Assembly (NCBI GenBank): GCA_940337035.1
Contig: OW679203.1
Coordinates: 79,251,061-79,315,060, forward strand
Length of the DNA stretch: 64,000 nucleotides
Reading direction: 5' to 3'
From: Agriotes lineatus
Lineage: Eukaryota; Arthropoda; Insecta; Coleoptera; Elateridae
Positions 31,800-44,253 of this stretch are shown here, one piece after another (position 1 is the first letter of the stretch; each line of letters starts with the position of its first letter). The notes under the pieces were generated by a model. The model was not told the origin of the DNA. It ran no database searches and worked only from the letters and a program-made list of their open reading frames with translations. The translations under genes were made by a program, and so were the position numbers.

Positions 31800-34700
31800 A
31801 TCTGAGTCATGGCAACAGTATTATATTACCCGGGTCGGCCAAAGTCCTGGGCACAAAACCGTGTTGAGTTAAAGGAGGTTAGAGGGCGACTCGAAATTAA
31901 CGCACAACGGCGGATTTGCTTTAGATATTGGTTAATTTTATACGTATGTTAGATAGAATGTAGATGCTAGTTACTTTAAGTGGTACATTTTAGCAAAATT
32001 ATATTATATTGCTGGTAGTTTTGAGATTATCAATTAAACTTACTTGTATATTCGATGTTCAATTAGTATATGTGTTCGTCTACTTGATTTCTTGTTTTAT
32101 ATGTATGTCAAGAGCCTATTATGTTTGTACTACATTAATTGAATGTAAATTGGCTTCTATTTGTGCAGAAGCTTGGAATATTTGGTTTCAGGTTTTGAGC
32201 TATGGTGGGGTTAACTACCGGAACTATGTTGCATTGATTATCCGTAACCACTACCGGGAATCGAAAGTAAGAGTTATCTTTTTATAAACAGATCTAGATG
32301 GCGACAAAGAGTTGAATAGGCATATCAAACGTCACAGTTTAGTATATCTTGTAACTGTGGGGCTTCAACAACGGAAGGAAAAATAAATGTCTATACTGCG
32401 ACGTATGCCTTTCAGTTAGACTAAATAAAAAACCTGGGAGAAGTTAAAATTTACGTGTGTTATGAAAACACGGTAGCTACAAGAGAAAGGGTCTACCGAC
32501 AGTAAAATATATATCGCCATGGGGCAGATGGCCAAATTTTTGCAATTTATAATATCAATATTTTGTGAAGTACTAAGAGAACTTAATCATTTCACTAATT
32601 AATTCAGAAATAAAAATGTTAAAAAGTTACAATGGTACGAAAGTTATAAGTTAAAGTTACAAGAAACATGTCATACCATAAAAACAGGTCTTAGTAATAT
32701 GCCGAGAAAAAGAAAAGTGAAGAAAACCTGTTCTTGTTGGATTTTCACCAGTCATGGCAAAAAACTGTACCTTTTGGTAGACACCAAACTATTTGAGCAG
32801 GCATATGTATATTCGAAATATTTACTTTATTACACAATGCAAGCATAATTACATATTTTAGTTAATATTACCCTATTGTAATGCTAGCGCCGGCAGCAAG
32901 TTAATAAGTTGTACATTAAATAATGGTTAAATTTAGACATCGCTCATTTAGGCACAATTTGGCGTTACATCTAACCAACGCTCGAGCTGGTGATAACAAA
33001 GCAGGCATCTGCTATGCGCTAAGTTGCGGAGAAGCAAGCACGGCGCCGGCCCCCACTTAATTGTACTTGTAGCGACTACACCGTTAACGCGGACCGAAAG
33101 ATATAAAAGAAGATTTCGCAACCATTTTAAATCACTTGAGTTCTTGGACTTCGCTCTCGTTAATTCTCTCCTGACTCTATCTTGTGACAGCGTTACTGTG
33201 TCATAGGGCACTTCCCATAACTTGGACTTGACCGCGTTCTATCTTGTGACAGAGTTAATGTCTCATAGGGCAATCTGTTAGCTCCATGTCCGCACCCACA
33301 CGTCGCCTAAGCTACACTGACCGGCTTCACCGAGGAGATTTTAACCTAAAAACTAACGTACCTGTAGGAATAGCATAGTACGTTCAGCGGCGTCCTCCTG
33401 GTAGTTTATCGAAGGCAAATTTTACTGCGCCGACCTGAACGCGGAATCGCCCGCAGCTTTCCAGCGTATACGCTGCCAATTTACCGGCAATCGGCGGACT
33501 TTTACACCAGGTGAAATTTGACTTGAAGTTATTTCTGGAGTCCCGAATTTGCATACCAGTGTAATGAACCGGAGTTGTTCCAGATATTTTTAAATTTTAA
33601 TTCTTATTAAAATTGCTTATTTTTGAGTTTGACCAAAACTAACTATATATATTTTCAAATTGCTTTGCCTTAGGTAAAGCTCAAATGCCATCGGTTTTTA
33701 CTCAAACGTAGAGATATCAGGAAAAACACAGTGTTTTAATAAACTGTATATTGTGTTTAGATATAAATACAAATTAAATCGTAATTCAATAAAATATCTT
33801 GGGTGTTTTGTTCTTTCGGGGACTCGTTCGGAAACCCACAATGCTCGCTGGCTTGGCTAAGTTGCTTGGGGACCTGTATTCACTGGTAAGCGTAGGTGTG
33901 CTGAGTATTTCTGATAAACTATGGTCAATGAATCTAAAATCAAGCATACGTCACTTATTAATAAGATGGTGCGCTCCTGTTATTATTTTGCTAGCGCCTT
34001 AAGTTAAATTGAATTAAAGTGTTTTATAGGTTCACGGCGAGAGTGTTACGCCTGGCGGCATGTGATGCTCCCTTTGTGCATAAATTTGTGAGTTTATGAA
34101 GTGGTATGAATGGTCAATTTATACAATTCGAAATGCCCGAACTTGGCATTTGGATTTGCCGGTAGGCCGCTGAAGGCTTCGTGGTCAATCTATAGATTGT
34201 ATAGATAGCTAACTGTGTTATACCGTTGATTTCTATTATTTCTGATCTTATACAGTTGAGATTAATGAAAATTTCTCCCATCTAGGTAGAAATTAACGAA
34301 ACTGTTGGGGCTTTTCCGAAATTAATGGAAAACATACATTTCCAGAATAATTTACCAGGTCAAAAATTTAATTCATAGAGTCGAAACGTTACACTATTAC
34401 TTTGGAAATTCCTTATTATTTCATTCAAAGCTATCGAATAGAATTTAAAACTAGGGAAACTTCTTTGTAAAGAAGTAAATGCTACCTAATTACTTCTGAC
34501 ATTTAGTAATTTGATGCAACTGTAATCAAACTAACACTTAGTCTAAAAGTACAACAGAAAGAATACTGTAAAATGGCCTCAGAAAATGTTTATAACCATA
34601 AATATGATTGTAGCCAGGAGCAGCTTTAGAGAAATAGAATTTCCAAGCTTCGCGAGACTTAGAAAGTATCTCACCGTATCCTTTCACGCTTTGCCGCTGA

Positions 34701-36789
34701 GGTAATAACATAATTTCCAGGTGTACGTGTTCTAAAGCCAGGGTGCGTCCCTGGTTAAATATTAACAAAATTTTTAGAGCTTTTGCATTTACTTCCCAGT
34801 GCACTTACTCAATTTCAAGTTTTTACATCCTGCTTTTACTAATAAAAATTGGAAACGCTTTATTAAACGGTAGCCGGGTACTCTGCAATAAAAAATAATT
34901 TCCTTGACATACATGCTAAGCTGTAAATTAATTTCAGTTTCAGGTAGTATGGGATTGTTGGCTTCTTGGTGCTGCTTAAGTTATTCATAAGCTGAAAACG
35001 TCAGCATACTGAAGCAAATTAGAGCACTTTTAACCGTAGAAAGCCGCTCAAAGACATTACATCGCACACTTCTCCAATTTAGGCAGGTGCACTGGCTTCA
35101 AGTGCATAATCACGATATATTTGCTGCGATTGGGTATCTCGAAGTAGATGCCTAAACTACAACAGCTCAAAGGGTTGCTTCCTATGCTTGTATTGATTTA
35201 TTTTGCTAGATTTGTATATCTAGCAATTTAAACCACTGCCACAATTCATGCTTAGTAATTTAATCAGTTAGTTGAACATATCCTGTACCGGCGAATGGAA
35301 GGGTAATTTTCAGAATTAGTTAGTCAATTCACAATAGGAGTACCTCTTCTAAAATGACATTTCCGTAATACGATGCAGCGACAAAGCTTGGTTAAATCAA
35401 CTTTTAAATGGAAATGGATTGCACAAAAACGTTGAATTTGTAAGTTAGCATAGCGAACGTACGGAAAGGCAGTCAAACTAGTTATCTCTTAATTGACTGG
35501 TATTATTACCGAGTCGGAATATTTACAGTCATCTGCAGAGCGTCTTCATTATAGTAGAATTTAATAAGTCGTCGCTTGCATTACGTTTCAAATATTCTGA
35601 AAAAAGTGTAATTTGTTAAAGTGACAGTTTCTCGCAGTTTAGCACAGCTACGGCAATTCAGCTAGTCAATATTGGGCCAGAATGCATTCAGCGATTCAAC
35701 AAACGCGAGTAACTGGATCGCAAATAAAAAGGTAAATAATGTAGACAAATTCCGACGTTATCAATGCCTTTCTGTGCTATCGATTGTCGGCACTGATGCG
35801 AAACTTTATTTCGTGCTGCTAATACGTGAAATCGTGCAGTTTTAAGTTTCCACAGTGCATCCAGAGTAGAGCAATGGCGAGAGAAGTAGGTCAACGCCTT
35901 TATGTGCAGCTGCAAAATTGCTCGTATCTTCAGCCATAATTTATCAGATATGCTATTGGAAAACATGTTTCCATATGTTTCGATCTCAAACCTTTATTAT
36001 AGGAAACAGTAGGCAGTAATTAACTCTGAGTATAAATTTAACACCTGTGAAACAATTATTTACACAACCCTTTCCTTTAGTGAGCTATGATAAATGAAAC
36101 AAAACAGCGGTAACTTGAAAAGTACTAATGGTAACTGCTAACCAACGTCTTATGAAGCATTTCCACCATTAACATTGACAACACCGTTTGATAAACCATG
36201 GACTTTGGTGCAACGGCTTTTGATAAAATGCAACAATAGACGCTCAACATGAACGTCCTAACTTGTTAACATTACAAACCACTGGCACATTACAGACTGC
36301 CGAAAAGGGGTCGTAGGCATAAAAAGTGTAACAAACAGGAGAAAAATGAAGAAGAGGAAAAGAAAAAGGCCTAAAATTAAATTAAACAGAGCATTAGGCC
36401 ACGTGAAAGCAGAAATCGCCAAAGCGTATCGTAGATTACGGGAGGCCAACAGATGATTGACTTCGAAGCAGTAGCAATTTAATTTCTCTCTTCTGTATTC
36501 AAAAAGTAATAAAAACCGTATAGACTACTTATAGTCAACTGAGGCTGTAAAACACGAATTGGAAAATAAGACACTCATCAATAACAAGTGAGGTTGTACC
36601 TAACAAATAAAATATCATCGTTTTGGGTGAAGCGGAATTACGATAGAATGGGCAAGGACAAAAACAAGGTTTGGTAGTGTAGACCCTTTCTGCATTCACC
36701 AAATGCAACATTTAATGGATATCCTAGGTCAACATAGCAAACGATTGGATAATATCCATTCTCTGGAAGAATAACGACAGTTTGTGGTT
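31800..36789. other. About 5 kb unassigned
   Basis: AT-rich DNA without recognisable genes or element ends. The only structure I can support is the short tandem duplication at 33176-33273. Confidence 0.4.
33176..33273 (+). repeat. Two-copy tandem duplication, period 62 bp
   Basis: TCTATCTTGTGACAGCGTTA (33176) recurs as TCTATCTTGTGACAGAGTTA (33238). Both are followed by TGT(G/C)TCATAGGGCA, and 'cttggactt' precedes each copy. Confidence 0.8.
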
Positions 36790-37070
36790 CAACAACAATG
36801 CAGGAAAATTTCAGAAATCCGCTTCTACGCATCCACCCAAAAGGTATGTGAACAGCAAAGAAACTCTTTAAAGACAAGGAATCAGTGGGATAGAAGACTA
36901 AATAATATAACTGAAGGAGACATGACAAAATCTATTAAATATTTTAACGCTAAAGTTGGCATCATCAACAGAAAACTGTTCCACGTTATGAGAACTCACG
37001 GTGAACGTGAGCGCAATACTAATAGTCAAGCCCTTAACTTTCAATCTAGTTGTTTCTCTTCCATGATGTC
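36790..37070 (+). pseudogene. RTE-type LINE endonuclease fragment
   Basis: The frame reads ISEIRFYASTQKVCEQQRNS, then DMTKSIKYFNAKVG and HVMRTHGERERNTNSQALNF. FNAKVG preceded by an acidic stretch and followed by GxHGxGxxNxNGxxL-type sequence is the catalytic core of RTE-type LINE endonucleases (usual form GDFNAKVG). Only this part of the domain is left and its edges are ragged. Confidence 0.6.
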
Positions 37071-40000
37071 ATTGTCTTTCATCTCTTCTTCTTGTTCCTG
37101 TCATAGACCGACGTCGTAGATCATGAAAAACATGTTGCTAATCTTATTTCTGGCATTTTTCTTATGTGCTAATATTATTTCAGCTTATATTGGTTGCCAA
37201 GGCTTCCTGCTATAAATAAATTGACGTCCAATTCTATTATAGGTTTCGTCTGCAGAAATCTAGTTGAACCGCTCTTATTTTGTTTCTAGTTGGTTACTAG
37301 CAATACTTCTTCATTATACATATGTTTTAGATAATACTATCGAATTTTCCGCTTTTTTAACTTTTCTTATTATTTCATAATAATATACATAATAATGTTT
37401 ATTAGGCACATACTTACATTCAAAGACAAAGAAAAACTAAAAACAACATATGAAATTCAAGTAGATGACAAAAGATAATAACGCATACCTAAAGAAGAAA
37501 GATTGATAATGCGGTTTTTTACTTGCTTCGGTAGCCAAGTTTTACGATTTATAATGATGTACCAATTTCAATATAGTTTTATAAATGGAATTTATATCTA
37601 TCTTTAAATTTAACTAATGTAGCTTCACTACATAAATTCTTTTAAAGGAACTTTAAAATTTGGAAATTATACACTTCTATCAATTTTTTCATGTGCAGTT
37701 AACAATACCTTTAGGTATTGACACTTGCAGTTTTGCTTATAGTATAATTTCTAATGTTGACGCCCTCTTAGTCTCGTTGGCCAAATATACCGTACGGTTG
37801 ATGAGACGCGCCCCAACTCATAGCGCTTTCATTACCAATATTAGACAAAAAAAAAGTATATATTGCAATGGTTTGATCTGTGTTGTAATATTATAATGAA
37901 GATGATAAAATAAATAGCAATTACCACTACCTGCAAATATTCTTTTATTTAGGTCAAATTTCAACTGACTAAAAATACTCACTGGGTTCGTTAATTATTT
38001 ATAAAGTAAACAGTATTGTGCCTTTTATTATACTTTATCCATCTGCAACTTAATATTACAGAGGCTAGCTCCGTAGGCAAGATGACTCATATCTCAAAGC
38101 TGGGTTCCCTGATACGTTAATATTAAACTCGTGTGATACGCCACTGGAATATAAATTTAACTCTATCGCGCAGACGCAATTTCTGTCAAACTCCTAGCAC
38201 AAATCGGTTTATTTTGGTTAGTGTTTCGTTTTTGTGATTTCAACTAATAAAAGGTGTTTTATGAGCGATTTATCAGGTAAATTTTGAATTATCGCGCTCT
38301 TAGCGTCACTGATTCTCATTTGTTTACAGGCAAAAACCCTCCACTTCGTTGTTACAACATTAAATTGTTTTTTTGGAGCGTCGCTATGGGATCAACATAA
38401 CCTCAAACTTGATTATGGCAATTACTGGATATTTGATTTTTGATGGATGCTAAACTCTGCCTGGGTCTCGTTCAAGAAGGTTTGTCCTAGTAGTCATGCG
38501 AATTTCCGGTTGCTAACACCGTTACTTTTAGTAAAATTTGGTACCGTGCCGATGAAGGCTGCGGCAGCTCATTCGGACTGCAGCTCCTGGTGATATCTGC
38601 CGGATACTGGGTCCTGCGGTACTGCTAGCGTTGTGGGGGCCTCCTATACGCTGTGCTGGTATGCTGATGCTAAAATCTTGGGCTCAGGAATTCAAAATGT
38701 GCCCTGGCTGATGTTCGGGAACTGCGTTGGCTTCCCGGCTTGCGGGATGTGGTCACGATAAAAAATTATTTTTAGTGAGGAAAAATCTTCCCCACATTCT
38801 CACAGGTGCACTGACAAATTTTTGACACACTGGTGTACTTTTTATCGATAAAATTAATGATTTACTAGGTAAATTAGTCATTCAATAATTTTATTCAATT
38901 GTCTCTCCCTGTTGGTAGTTAAAAACAATTGCCTATCTAAGTTCTACAAAATGGAAATTAACCAAATACAATACAATAACTTCTTACTCTAATATTTCTT
39001 ATAATTAAAATTATGTACACAAATTCTCATTTCTAAAATATTGTTCTTTTAATTTTGGTTTTAAACTGTGTCATAGCGCCACTACACTTTGCTTTATGTA
39101 AATTGTCCTTATCACTCACGTAAATACACTGACTTGTTTGTTCAATCACCAATTTTGTTCCACATCCTGCTGTGTCCACATCTTGTAATTTTCTTAACTG
39201 TTCTTTTTCCCAAAATTGTCGAATATGGCTGTACCATAATTATAATTGCCCTGTTCTGTTTGGTTTATACTCGTTGCAATTTACTATCATAATTCTGCTT
39301 CAATTACCTTTATTTAAAATGCTCATAAACATATCCTATTTAATTATTCTGACATCTACGCTTCAATTAACACGCACATATTCTAAATCTTTCTGTGACA
39401 GTTCTAATTATTTTGGTTCGGCTTTTAACTTTGCACAAACCTCTTATTTTTGGCTAATTTACAATTATCGATTCCAATCTATGAAAAACGAACTCTGCCC
39501 TTTGCCTTTTCTATTCAATTCAATTCTTTACTACCAGCATTTCTTTGCAAGTGTAATTACGGATTGAAATTTACGTTCAATCTTGCAGTTGCATGAACTA
39601 CCCTAACTCTGTGCTATGTGACTTGCTTTACTTATTTGTTGTGCTGCAAGCGGGGTTGAGTAGCGGGCTCAATACTATCTCAATATAATCATATATTATT
39701 AAATGCAGAGACGGTTTGTTGTTTAACAACCACTTAACGTTGTAAACCGTATACCTAGTACGTGCATAAGTTATACTTTCACATCATAGGTTTGTTACGT
39801 GTACAAAGCGTACTTTGCGTTGATATTTACTTTGTTGCATAAATTTGGTCGCGAGAGCGTATCTTTAGTTGTGCTCATTAATCGCGTGAATGGTTCTTTA
39901 GGCGCCACCCGCAATATGCACCGATAGTGGCTACCTGCAATACCGGCCAACTTCTCTGAGCATTCTGACAGCGCTCGCGAATTCTCTCTCGCTAAAAAAT

Positions 40001-40963
40001 CTTATCTTGTAATGCAGGCGTATTTTGTGTTGGCTTTTAGGGATATGAAACGACTTGTTGCAGCTCCAATAGCGTTCTTTTCTTTCCGTGGCGTCAACTT
40101 GACAACTTTAATGTCATTTTCGTGCCCGGGAATTAGCTTTTTAGTTTCTTGTACTTAAAGAAATTCTTTGTGGAAGCATCGCTTACATCGGTTACAATTT
40201 GCTAGCCGCCCTTGCCATAAAAGAGCTGTACTTTTAGGTGTTATTAATCCATATTGGTTTTAGTAGCGTTTTGTACTTCACTGATTGCATACGGCGTTTC
40301 TAGTTTTTTCCGAAAGGATTCAAATTTACCGATACAGCACCGAAGGCATGCGTTTCCTTCGTCCTGTGACTATCACTCTACTTTGACTCATACCGCCTGA
40401 ACGACTCGTTTTGCAGCCATATTTCGCTTGCGACCTGGTGATTTCTGCAGGCACCCTTAATCTGCGGCCAGCATAGCTGTGAGAGCCCGTTGGAAGACTA
40501 TTTAGCCATCCACTATAGAAACTTGGCCTTTCAGATAAATAATTTCGACCTAATGAATTGCGTTGCCACATCCCCCGTCCAAGTTGTAAAATTATACTTT
40601 CTTGGAGTAGCGTTTTGACCTTCGTACGGTGCTATTCAAACCGACCCACCTAGTTTGTTCCTTTCGGGACTCAGCCGATTTTAAATTGGATTAATGATAT
40701 TCGCTCTACGAGCATTCGGGTGTTAGCGTGAACTGAATTAAAGTAATAATGCTTTTAGTTTATGCCTAGGTGTTTAGCATTAATTGATCATTGTTAGGTT
40801 ATGAATTGCTAGATAAGATGCTATTTGGGGGTGCCCTTTCGCCTAAGTAATGCTTTTAGAACCGGATATAATGGTTATTCTATTAAACAATTGCGTAATA
40901 AATTCAATGTATGGTTTAAGTTAATTTTCGGACTTTTTTACAGCTACCTTTTGTATTTCAGAT
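37071..40963. other. About 3.9 kb unassigned
   Basis: AT-rich. A GC-richer patch at about 38530-38760 ('ctgcggtactgctagcgttg') has no open frame I trust. A T-rich forward frame at 39172-39567 is low-complexity noise. Confidence 0.4.
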
Positions 40964-41230
40964 ACAGGTCCCGGGTGGTGTAGCTCGAACAAGCTTTCAC
41001 GTTCGATCAGCAGAGTTAAGCAAAGCTCTCTCTGCTCAGAACTTGGATGGGAGTTCCATGGCTGCATCTCTCGGCGCCTCGTGATACGGCTGTCACGGAA
41101 ATAGGTGTTCCCGGCGGTCATAACAACATCATGACAGTCGTTAATAGGGTTGGAAGTCCCCATAAATGCACAGCGACGCCTATAATTGGCCTAACGGCTG
41201 TTGGCTGAGTGCGAAATAAATAAATTTTAC
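40964..41230 (+). repeat. 5S rRNA-derived SINE (SINE3-like)
   Basis: CACGTTCGATCAGCAGAGTT, AAGCAA and then ACTTGGATGGGAG follow the 5S rRNA internal promoter in order: the TCCGATCACCGAAGTTAAGCA-like box A region and the TACTTGGATGGGTG-like box C region. Spacing between them is close to that of 5S. The acceptor and distal parts diverge. Unrelated sequence follows (41065-41215), and it ends in an A/T-rich 'gaaataaataaatttta' tail. A 5S head, novel body and AT tail match a SINE3-type retroposon. A single 5S pseudogene would lack the body and tail. Confidence 0.65.
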
Positions 41231-42199
41231 AATTGCCTGCTGCAATTTATTTGAGGTTGTGGGTCTTTCGACCAATATGAGTGTATATGTTGTAAGTAAA
41301 GACTTGTTGGAGCTCATAATAATTGATAATGACATCTTATAGGAAACAGCACGTCGACTGAGCTAAGCTTAGCTGGCGGGTCCTTAATTATGCTCTCGTA
41401 GCGTTGTGATAATTGAAGATTTAGGAGTAATACCAAAGAAGAGAACCTTTTTATTGTAAAAGATTCTAACCTTTTTGAATGTCTTACCGGAATTGCCTAA
41501 AATGTTGACTATAAAAAGTAGAAAATATTATTCCACTCTTGTGAATTTGTTTATACATTAAAAAAAAGTAATGATAATGGATATCCCTGTTTCAGCTTAC
41601 TTTGACCACAACTTCTTAATGGCTAATTCGATATTTTACGAATTGAACCAAAATATACTAGTGCATCTACCAATTACGACAATGGGAAGAAATTGTAGAT
41701 ATAAAGTAGAACCCGGAAACTAACGCATATGTGAATCAATCGTCATCATAGTGGTCAGTTCTGTTGATAACGTTCCAGTGCTAGAAAATCGACCTTTCCG
41801 TCATGAGAAGGTTAGACACATATTAAACTTTCACGACTATCAACGTTGGTTGCGGTCGTGTGCTGCTGTAAAACTACTTTAAAACAGGACAGACTTGCAG
41901 CTGTAACCTTAACAAACAGGACAATTACAATTGTTAAGAATTCCTTTTACTTTGCATGACGTCACTTAAGCGATATTCAAAACTGTCATATGTTCACCAG
42001 AGGAAAAATTTCGTAAAAACAATATCAACAAAGCGCTAAATATTTCACTGCACTGCTAACGGAAATATGCCTCAAAACATAATTTACAACGAAAAGCTTA
42101 CTTGTACTCCGCCTGTCTGGAAACTGGCAGGATTGAGCAGTTTAGTGGTAAGAATGCGGATTCCAAGCCCTTCTAAACAACGAAAATGACCTGCAGAGC
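41231..42199. other. Unassigned AT-rich stretch
   Basis: No gene or repeat boundary recognised. Confidence 0.4.
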
Positions 42200-42850
42200 A
42201 CAACATAGTAACAACGGCCAAAACATATAACATAGCAGTGGCCAGACATAGGACTAAATGTTTGACGATTGCTAAGGAGCCATTACGGTGTAAACCCGAA
42301 ATAGAAAATTATGTTATCGAACAAGTGATAGCATCTAAGTACTTGGGCATAGAAATCTGAAGCAGTCGTAATGTAAGTAAGGAAGTGCAATAATACGCTT
42401 AGAAAGGAGCAGCCACCTCTGAAAGGCTTGATGATGCAATATGGAGGAACAAATACAGGTCTCTTCAAAGTAAAATTAAAATTTATAGGTATGATGTAAT
42501 GCCCATTTTATCATCCGCCATGGAAACACGCCCAGAATTCATCAGGACTGAGCAGAATACAAGAACAGCTGAGATGAAATCGATTAGATCGATCGTAGGA
42601 AATAAGCTTTGGGACCGAGAAGCAAGTCAGCAAATAACTCAGATGAGCGACATTCAAGACATTCTAACATTTTGAGGAACACACCAGAATGCTAGGAACG
42701 AGAGTGAAAATAGAATGCAGGACAACTGCAAACCAAAAATAGTAGGTGACGCAGTTCTAAAAGCAAAACGTAAACCTTGCAGACCAATAAAAAGGTGAGC
42801 CGAAAGCTAGGTATCAACATCAGTAGAAATCCCACAACATTAGGCTATAT
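42200..42850 (+). pseudogene. LINE reverse-transcriptase C-terminal remnant
   Basis: The forward strand reads KTYNIAVARHRTKCLTIAKE, PLRCKPEIENYVIEQVIASK and YLGIEI, then a stop. SSRNVSKEVQ, AIWRNKYRSLQSKIKIYRYD and KSIRSIVGNKLWDRE follow. This is the conserved thumb/C-terminal stretch of a large insect LINE group (usual form EQVxxFKYLGIEIS...RNKYxxxxSKxRIYKTxVRPxxTYAxETR). The last part, RMQDNCKPKIVGDA, fits the RMxDNRxPKKA motif near the protein end. Internal stops show it is dead, and upstream RT motifs are absent. Confidence 0.75.
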
Positions 42851-43369
42851 TAAAGATAAATAAGCAAAAGCCTAAAAATGGCAGAATAAGAAGATCATGA
42901 CTTGCTCATAAACTAATAAAAAATTGGTAATAATCTACACATGCAAAACCTTGTTCTAGTACATTCTAGTTTGGCGGTAAATGCCGCATGCAATACAAAT
43001 TAATAAAAATATATTCCACTTAGCTGAAACGCATTTACTGCTTCACGACTAAAAGACGTGAAAAACTAAAGCGTTGCTCTATGAGGCCGAGCGCATATCG
43101 TATTTGTTATTTTTCAGGAACTACAGATATATGTTCAGAGATATAATTAAAAACCAACGAATAATCAATAAAGAAAATCGCGATTTAAAGTTAATACCAT
43201 TGCTATGAAGACACTACTGCAGAAACTCTACATCAGGATAAACTACAAAACTTCACCTCTGGAACGCAACCTTGTCCACAAAAAAAAGAAGTTTAAACCA
43301 AACAGGTTATTACAGTCGTGTGGCAATAAAGGAAGCACGACAACGAAGGCTACAATGTGTTTTACCTAT

Positions 43370-43556
43370 TAAACATTAGTTAATCTCGGTTTAAAACTCT
43401 AAATTAAATTTATTTAAAAATAATTACTTAAAAGTCCAGTCAGAATCCTGAAGCAATTCATCTGAGTTAATAACCGCAAGAATGTGCTGTAATCGCAACT
43501 CAGCATTCCGGCCGGTACGACATTAGGTGACCGATAATGTTACACAACACTACTCA
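43370..43556 (+). repeat. Repeat pair, copy 1
   Basis: 27 bases at 43370-43396 are identical to 44125-44151. After an extra ~55 bp, 'caagaatgtgctgtaatcgc' to 'ccgataatgttacacaacac' matches copy 2 with moderate divergence. Same orientation, about 755 bp apart. Confidence 0.75.
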
Positions 43557-44124
43557 GTATCAATCTCCAAACATGTGAACAGGTACTGTAAACAAATAAC
43601 AATGTTGGAATGCATGAACTACTGGCTTATCAAGAAACGAAATGGCAGATAATTTCCCTTTCAACTCCGCATCTTGGGAAATCATGGACCACCGATACTT
43701 ATCATCGCAGCAATATGGAGATTTCTAAATTTATAATGTGGAACATGATACTAACGCTCATGCTAATATTGCCTTGCGAGAAAATGCAGAAGTGTTATAA
43801 AACGATACATGTCAGCATAGCATACATTAACGTTCTATGTTTCTAACAAGTAGCAGCAAACTACATGGCAGAAGTTAAAGTCTTCTATAGTAAAGTTTTT
43901 GAACGTTTAGCACAGCAAATAAAATAGTCAGCGGAACCAACCAGCACACCTAGAGATAGTCAAAATTGAGCCTCTCTTGCCATTCTACGATGACTATACG
44001 ACTCCCGCAGAGCCCAAAATGGTAAAGCTACACCCATGCTTACTTCCGAGTCGCAGGAAAATCCGGGATTCCAAATGCGTGTCACCACTCTCCGCCCGAG
44101 ACGTAAAAACATGTTTAAATTTGC

Positions 44125-44253
44125 TAAACATTAGTTAATCTCGGTTTAAAATTCAGTTGATTTAAGAACCTCAAGAATGTGCTGCAATTGCAACTGAGTA
44201 TTTCGGCTGGCATGATGAACTAGGTCGCCGACAATGTTGAATGACACTATTCG
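44125..44253 (+). repeat. Repeat pair, copy 2
   Basis: Direct-orientation partner of 43370-43556, with 'caagaatgtgctgcaattgc' and 'cgacaatgttgaatgacact'. The two copies could be decayed LTRs, but I see no primer-binding site or coding region between them (43557-44124), so a local duplication is equally possible. Confidence 0.7.

Noticed and set aside
38050..38110. tRNA-like phrase 'gctagctccgtaggcaagat ... gctgggttccctg'
   Set aside because: Only loose A-box resemblance; the B box is GGGTTCCCTGA rather than GGTTCRA, and the stems do not pair.
39172..39567. 131-codon forward frame
   Set aside because: T-rich sequence giving hydrophobic low-complexity protein with scattered Cys; no domain, and composition matches non-coding neighbours.
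40326..40571. 81-codon reverse frame rich in Arg and Ser
   Set aside because: No recognisable motif, no splice context, and no link to neighbours.
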